A model generated the notes under the pieces. It saw only the letters and a program-made list of their open reading frames with translations, did no database searches and was not told the DNA's origin. Shown here piece by piece: positions 60,127 to 64,000 of a stretch of DNA of 64,000 nt (its first letter is position 1; every line of letters begins with the position of its first letter). Origin of the DNA: SG-bin7 sp964498095 (lineage in GTDB: Bacteria > Bdellovibrionota > Bdellovibrionia > Bdellovibrionales > SG-bin7); the NCBI GenBank assembly GCA_964498095.1, contig CAZCFY010000016.1:1-64000 (forward strand), read 5' to 3'. A program made the position numbers and the translations under genes.

Positions 60127-60609
60127 ATGAAAACGCTCATATTCACTTTAATAACCGCTTTAGTAACACCTGGTTTTACAAAGGATTTGTACTGCGTCTC
60201 AGAAGGGGACAGTGGCTCTAAGGTAAGAGTGAAGATCAGCCGTTTACCAAAGGACCTAAACGCGCTTCGTGATTCGCTTCCTCAGCTAAAAAACGACCGT
60301 AATCCCGCCAGCGTGCGCGGCATGGATCAAATTATGGAAAGCTTTTTCGCCAATGATACGGACTATACCTTTAGCGTGCGACTTAATTCGTCCAAATATG
60401 ACGATGTTATTGTAAAGGGTTTATTAGGCGGCCGCTGGGACAATGATAGTTCCATTGCCTTTATGACCGATCCAAAGAACCCCGGAAAAGTAATTAAATT
60501 TCAATTGGCCATGAACGGTTTAAAAGGAACTTTAGATTACAAAGGGTTGCGCGGAACGGTTTCCAAACAAAGTTTGAATTGTTATCACGAAGCGGTCGAT
60601 GGCTTTTAG
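60127..60609 (+). CDS. Exported hypothetical protein
   Basis: 160 aa from ATG 60127, chosen for the GGGGGA site and the signal peptide (MKTLIFTLITALVTPGFT) that follows; an upstream ATG at 60085 would add 14 residues before it. Two cysteines, one near each end of the mature chain. Fold and role unknown. Confidence 0.6.
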   Translation: MKTLIFTLITALVTPGFTKDLYCVSEGDSGSKVRVKISRLPKDLNALRDSLPQLKNDRNPASVRGMDQIMESFFANDTDYTFSVRLNSSKYDDVIVKGLLGGRWDNDSSIAFMTDPKNPGKVIKFQLAMNGLKGTLDYKGLRGTVSKQSLNCYHEAVDGF

Positions 60610-60768
60610 CTCAAAATTTGGCGCTAAAGTGACGCCAATCGCGGACTTAAGAGTCAATTAGGGGCATTTCTTGCCTCTAAAAACGCATATATCTCATTTA
60701 AAACGGGTCAATAATTGCAGAAATGGCGCCATTCGGTTTGCTTTGACGATTAGGCGAAAGGAACGTTT
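60610..60768. other. Upstream region of the exported MoxR gene
   Basis: About 160 bp with no gene. It holds an imperfect hairpin TTAGGGGC ... GCCTCTAA at ~60658-60680 without a U-run, probably no terminator. AAAGGAACG precedes the ATG at 60769. Confidence 0.4.
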
Positions 60769-63357
60769 ATGCGCAGTCTGCCCGTTGTCGTGGTGTATGC
60801 TTTCTTAACTCTTTTGCATTTAACCTCCGCTCAAGCGCAAGTTTGCCGGGGACTTTTTCTTGATAAAAAGTCGACCGACGCATTAGCCGCAGCTGCTCCT
60901 TTTTTGGAGTACTTTAAGGCCGCGCAAAAACAGATATTTGAACGCGATTACGTTATCGAACCCTTTCAGTTGGCTTGGATCGCGAAAGAACACATTCTTC
61001 TCATCGGTCCTCCCGGAAATGCGAAAACCACACTCGCAAAACTTCTTATGCAAAACGTAATGGAAGTTACGGAAGAAGGCGGCAATAAAACAGAGAGTCC
61101 GTCTTTTTTCTCGCAACAAATGACGGCCGAAACTTCGTTAAGCGATACGCATGGCCCTGTTGACTTTAAAGTATTAAATCAGACCGGCCGAGTTAACCGC
61201 CTCTACGAAGAAGGAATTTTAGGCGCCCGTTTAGCTTTTATCGACGAACAATTTGATATGCGACCCAATGGTTATCGTAATATTCTTGACGTATTAGCTG
61301 AGCGCGCCCACTCGCAAGGGACCCGCACCCATGCGGGAAAAACCTGGTCGGTCGTTGGCGCTTCCAACACCTACTTACCCGAAGTTTATCAAAAATTTGA
61401 TGGCAGTGATCAGCCCCGTGCGCTTATCGACCGCTATTCCTTCGTGATTTATATTCCAGCGGAAATGGAAATGGCTTCTAGTAACAGAGCCATCATCCAG
61501 GGCGCAAAGCGTACTAAGTCGCCGCTCCCCAAACTTACATTCGAGCAGATCGAAAAACTGCAAAATTTAGTTCCTGATGTAGAAATCCCGCAACACGTTG
61601 GCGATATGTTAGCGTCGTTGCAATTTCGCCTCCGCCCAGAACTAGAAAGCCGCGAAGCCGCTTCGGTACGCCAACAGTACGAAAAAGTTCAGGCCGGTGA
61701 AAAAGCTGGTCCCCCGTGGCGCGCGACTAAACATATGTCGCCACGAACTTTGGGTAAAGCCGCGGGAATTTTGCGAGCGATTGTAATTCTTGATTGGGCA
61801 CAAAAGGGCGGAGCGCGGGAGTTAACTGCTACACTTGATGACTTAGCCCGATTAAAGCGCTTTTACGCCCTTGGTGGCCCCAGTGATAAATTTCTAGATT
61901 CGCAGCTTGTGCGGGCGACCAAAGAGTCGGAACAAGAACAGTTAAAAAGTATTAAGCTAGAGCGAAAAATTTTTGATGATACTTTCGAGGCCATTCGCAG
62001 CGAGTTTAACCAAACCATTGCTAACTACACACCGCTTGAAATCATGCAGAAGGCGCAAAAATATCCAACACTTTCAACTCCGGAACGACGCTTGCTTGTC
62101 GATTTATTAAAGGAAATGTATCTGCGCACCTTGCAGGCGACTTTTGATATGGAACAAGAGAAAATTACGCCGCAAACTATCGCCGAAGCCGCAATCCACG
62201 ACAGCGTTCGGGGTTGGATCGAACAAGTTTTCGGTAACCGCACCGATCGCGTTTTGACCGACTGGACAAAAAACAAACCCCTGGCCGAGCGCCGCCGTGG
62301 TGAACAAAAAGTTAAACGCCGCTACTGGGGTATTAGTGCTGAATTTTCTAAGGAGCAAACTAAGACGTTGAAAAAACCGGTGGCATTGCCAACTTTGGTT
62401 TCGGGTCCGTTTCTGGAGTCCAGCGTCCCTGTGGACCAAATAATTACTTGGTATATTTCCAATTCAACCGGCTTTACTTTCCGCAACATTAATTCCCGGA
62501 CGGGTATTTGGCAGTTTACCAAAGAGGGGTTAAAGCAAATTATCGTCGGTAGGGAAATCGACGACGACTATCGTTCTATTCCTTATGTCAATGACAACAG
62601 CGCTCTATTGGACACAGGCACGAGCAGTAGTTTTTATAATGCCACGACGGAAACAACCAAGAGGGCAAATACATTTAACCGCCCCTCTAAGCCGCTTATG
62701 TTCAGAACGAAAGACCACGTCTTTGCTATTAGCCGCAGAGAAGCCTACGTATATGAGCTACGGACCGAAGCTCATCGTAGTATTACAATAGACAGCGATG
62801 TGTCTTCTAACACCACGAATACCCTCGACCATGCCGACAAAGAAATAGCTAAGAATACCGTCATAATGACTAACAAAGAGGAAAGTAAAGCTTGGTTGTT
62901 TTTGGCTAACAAGTTTCTTTTAGAGGCCAGTATTTCTCCTTCTAAAGTCTCTTTAAAAGAAATTGACGATGCAGAACTCCTCAATAATCGCTTCATGGGA
63001 ATGAGTTTAGAAAGCGATCGGCTATTCTTTCAATCTGGGAATAAGGTCACGGTGTTAAATGTTTCCACAGGCGGCGGTGGCAAAACTGCTTTTGAGCTCG
63101 ATGTTATTGGCGCTTCGGAAGTTCATTACGAACCAAGTAAAGATTGGATCCTAGTGAATTCTTCCGTTGAAGGTATTGTGGCGTTTAATTCTAGTGGCAA
63201 AAAACTGGGGATTGTTGTTGAACCTCAGCAAATGGGCGACATCGGCTTAATCCAAGGTTTGGTCTTTACCGACAATGGTTCGCTGATGGCACTTGCTCAA
63301 GCTCTTGATAAGTCCAAAACGCTGGTAAAAGAATTCGTAGTGGCTCCAAAACCATAG
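60769..63357 (+). CDS. MoxR-type AAA+ ATPase with N-terminal signal sequence
   Basis: 862 aa. Residues 1-24 form a signal peptide or anchor (VVVVYAFLTLLHLTSAQAQ). An AAA+ module of MoxR/RavA type follows: Walker A GPPGNAKT at 80-87, Walker B LAFIDE at 155-160, sensor 1 Asn200 in VGASN, an arginine in LIDRYSFVIYIP near 220, and a lid with RTLGKAAGILRAIVILDWA near 325-343. Residues ~560-862 are beta-rich and repetitive (GKKLGIVVEPQ ... LIQGLVFTDNGSLMALAQAL), likely a propeller. MoxR ATPases remodel client proteins in the cytoplasm; a leading signal is unusual. Whether it is exported is unproven. Followed nine bases later by an exported-protein gene. Confidence 0.85.
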   Translation: MRSLPVVVVYAFLTLLHLTSAQAQVCRGLFLDKKSTDALAAAAPFLEYFKAAQKQIFERDYVIEPFQLAWIAKEHILLIGPPGNAKTTLAKLLMQNVMEVTEEGGNKTESPSFFSQQMTAETSLSDTHGPVDFKVLNQTGRVNRLYEEGILGARLAFIDEQFDMRPNGYRNILDVLAERAHSQGTRTHAGKTWSVVGASNTYLPEVYQKFDGSDQPRALIDRYSFVIYIPAEMEMASSNRAIIQGAKRTKSPLPKLTFEQIEKLQNLVPDVEIPQHVGDMLASLQFRLRPELESREAASVRQQYEKVQAGEKAGPPWRATKHMSPRTLGKAAGILRAIVILDWAQKGGARELTATLDDLARLKRFYALGGPSDKFLDSQLVRATKESEQEQLKSIKLERKIFDDTFEAIRSEFNQTIANYTPLEIMQKAQKYPTLSTPERRLLVDLLKEMYLRTLQATFDMEQEKITPQTIAEAAIHDSVRGWIEQVFGNRTDRVLTDWTKNKPLAERRRGEQKVKRRYWGISAEFSKEQTKTLKKPVALPTLVSGPFLESSVPVDQIITWYISNSTGFTFRNINSRTGIWQFTKEGLKQIIVGREIDDDYRSIPYVNDNSALLDTGTSSSFYNATTETTKRANTFNRPSKPLMFRTKDHVFAISRREAYVYELRTEAHRSITIDSDVSSNTTNTLDHADKEIAKNTVIMTNKEESKAWLFLANKFLLEASISPSKVSLKEIDDAELLNNRFMGMSLESDRLFFQSGNKVTVLNVSTGGGGKTAFELDVIGASEVHYEPSKDWILVNSSVEGIVAFNSSGKKLGIVVEPQQMGDIGLIQGLVFTDNGSLMALAQALDKSKTLVKEFVVAPKP

Positions 63358-63365
63358 GGTAATTT

Positions 63366-64000
63366 ATGCTAACACGACTGTTGCCGCCTTTTAGATTATC
63401 TCTCTCGGCGCTAATAGGTGTTTGCCTAGTGGTTACACCCTACGCCTATGCGGTTAATGGCAGCTGTCCCCTTACCTTTGATAAAACCCCCGAGATTATA
63501 CCCTCTGCAAAAGCGGAACAGGTCGAAAAAAAGCTAAACACTCTTGGACCCGTTAATCTTGATATTCCCACTCTTGATGAGGGAATAAAAAGATTTTGGG
63601 AAGAGTTAAATACGCGCTATCGTGAATTTCGCCGCATAGATAAAATTGAGTCGGATTTAAAATCAAACCGCATCTCCCCGACGGAAGCCAAAAATCAGAC
63701 GCAAGAACTTTTAAATCAAGTTGTTGAGTCCGCCGATCGCTTGTTGGAATCGCCTGGCATGTCAGATTCAGAGCGGCGTGCACTCGAAGGTTACCGGTTA
63801 CTTTTGCAACGAGGTAAGGACCTTATAAGTAAGTCGACCCTGCAAGCTGCCGCCAAGGCCGCTAGTGGTGATAATAAAAAGCGCTTAAAAGAACTTCTCG
63901 AGCGTCAACGTGCAAAGGAACAGCAGAAACAACAAAACACAAGTGAGCAACAAACTAAAAATATGATGGCGCGACTAAAGGACTTCTGGAACCGCGATAA
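63366..64000 (+). CDS. Exported coiled-coil protein, truncated by the window end
   Basis: ATG 63366, eight bases after the MoxR-type stop, opens a frame of 211 codons that remains open at the window edge. A signal peptide (LSLSALIGVCLVVTPYAYA) precedes a helical, charge-rich mature part with heptad-like stretches (KIESDLKSNRISPTEAKNQ, RLKELLERQRAKEQQKQQ) and a Gln/Lys-rich region near 190-200. No domain can be named from the visible part. MoxR ATPases are usually co-encoded with a VWA protein; none is visible yet. Confidence 0.7.
   Translation, partial: MLTRLLPPFRLSLSALIGVCLVVTPYAYAVNGSCPLTFDKTPEIIPSAKAEQVEKKLNTLGPVNLDIPTLDEGIKRFWEELNTRYREFRRIDKIESDLKSNRISPTEAKNQTQELLNQVVESADRLLESPGMSDSERRALEGYRLLLQRGKDLISKSTLQAAAKAASGDNKKRLKELLERQRAKEQQKQQNTSEQQTKNMMARLKDFWNRD

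Overview
The window reads as a chromosomal scaffold of a Gram-negative bacterium, most likely a member of the Bdellovibrionota/Oligoflexia side of the tree. The basis is indirect: many signal-peptide proteins of no recognised family, planctomycete-type cytochrome families (DUF1587/1592/1588/1585 with Tat-exported DUF1552/DUF1501 partners), an IS481-type transposase remnant, a REP-type Y1 transposase, small outer-membrane barrels and frequent GTG/TTG starts. A run of 100 N at 12960-13059 is a scaffold join, so order across it is inferred by the assembler.

Positions 1-7200 are an accessory, defence-like block. It holds an exported CheD-like protein, an RHH-Doc toxin-antitoxin pair lying between two related ~145-bp repeats, a second small pair (59-aa protein plus HigA/XRE-type regulator), a truncated IS481 transposase, a type II-short CBASS-like operon (patatin phospholipase, CD-NTase, E2-like enzyme) whose CD-NTase is split by a one-base shift, a strongly G-depleted C/A tract, and an ORF6N phage-type gene broken by a stop codon.

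Positions 7300-22000 carry metal and respiration functions: a Cys-rich ECF sigma factor divergent from a CopA-type ATPase, a haemolysin-III membrane protein, a YCII protein, a serine beta-lactamase-like hydrolase, a haem-binding sensor kinase, and a nirK-nirV pair in which NirK carries a fused cytochrome c and the NirV-like protein carries a fused SCO domain. Tandem exported beta-propeller-like paralogues follow.

Positions 22170-42801 contain three separate sets of c-type-haem lipoprotein/exported protein plus Tat-exported partner, and a TPR-HTH protein divergent from one of them. Between them lie psd, an Lgt-like gene, and a tightly overlapping four-gene operon (radical SAM, PLP enzyme, desaturase, left-handed beta-helix protein) followed by tdk. 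That operon is the best candidate here for an undescribed pathway.

Positions 42794-64000 hold an exported HExxH protease, an acyl-CoA synthetase, a large exported protein, a RAYT transposase with REP-like palindromes elsewhere in the window, an exported PLD-like protein and HAD-like protein, a nucleosidase, the pstSCAB transporter, TerC, small exported proteins, and an unusual MoxR-type AAA+ ATPase with an N-terminal signal sequence, followed by a gene that runs off the end. I saw no rRNA, tRNA or CRISPR array.
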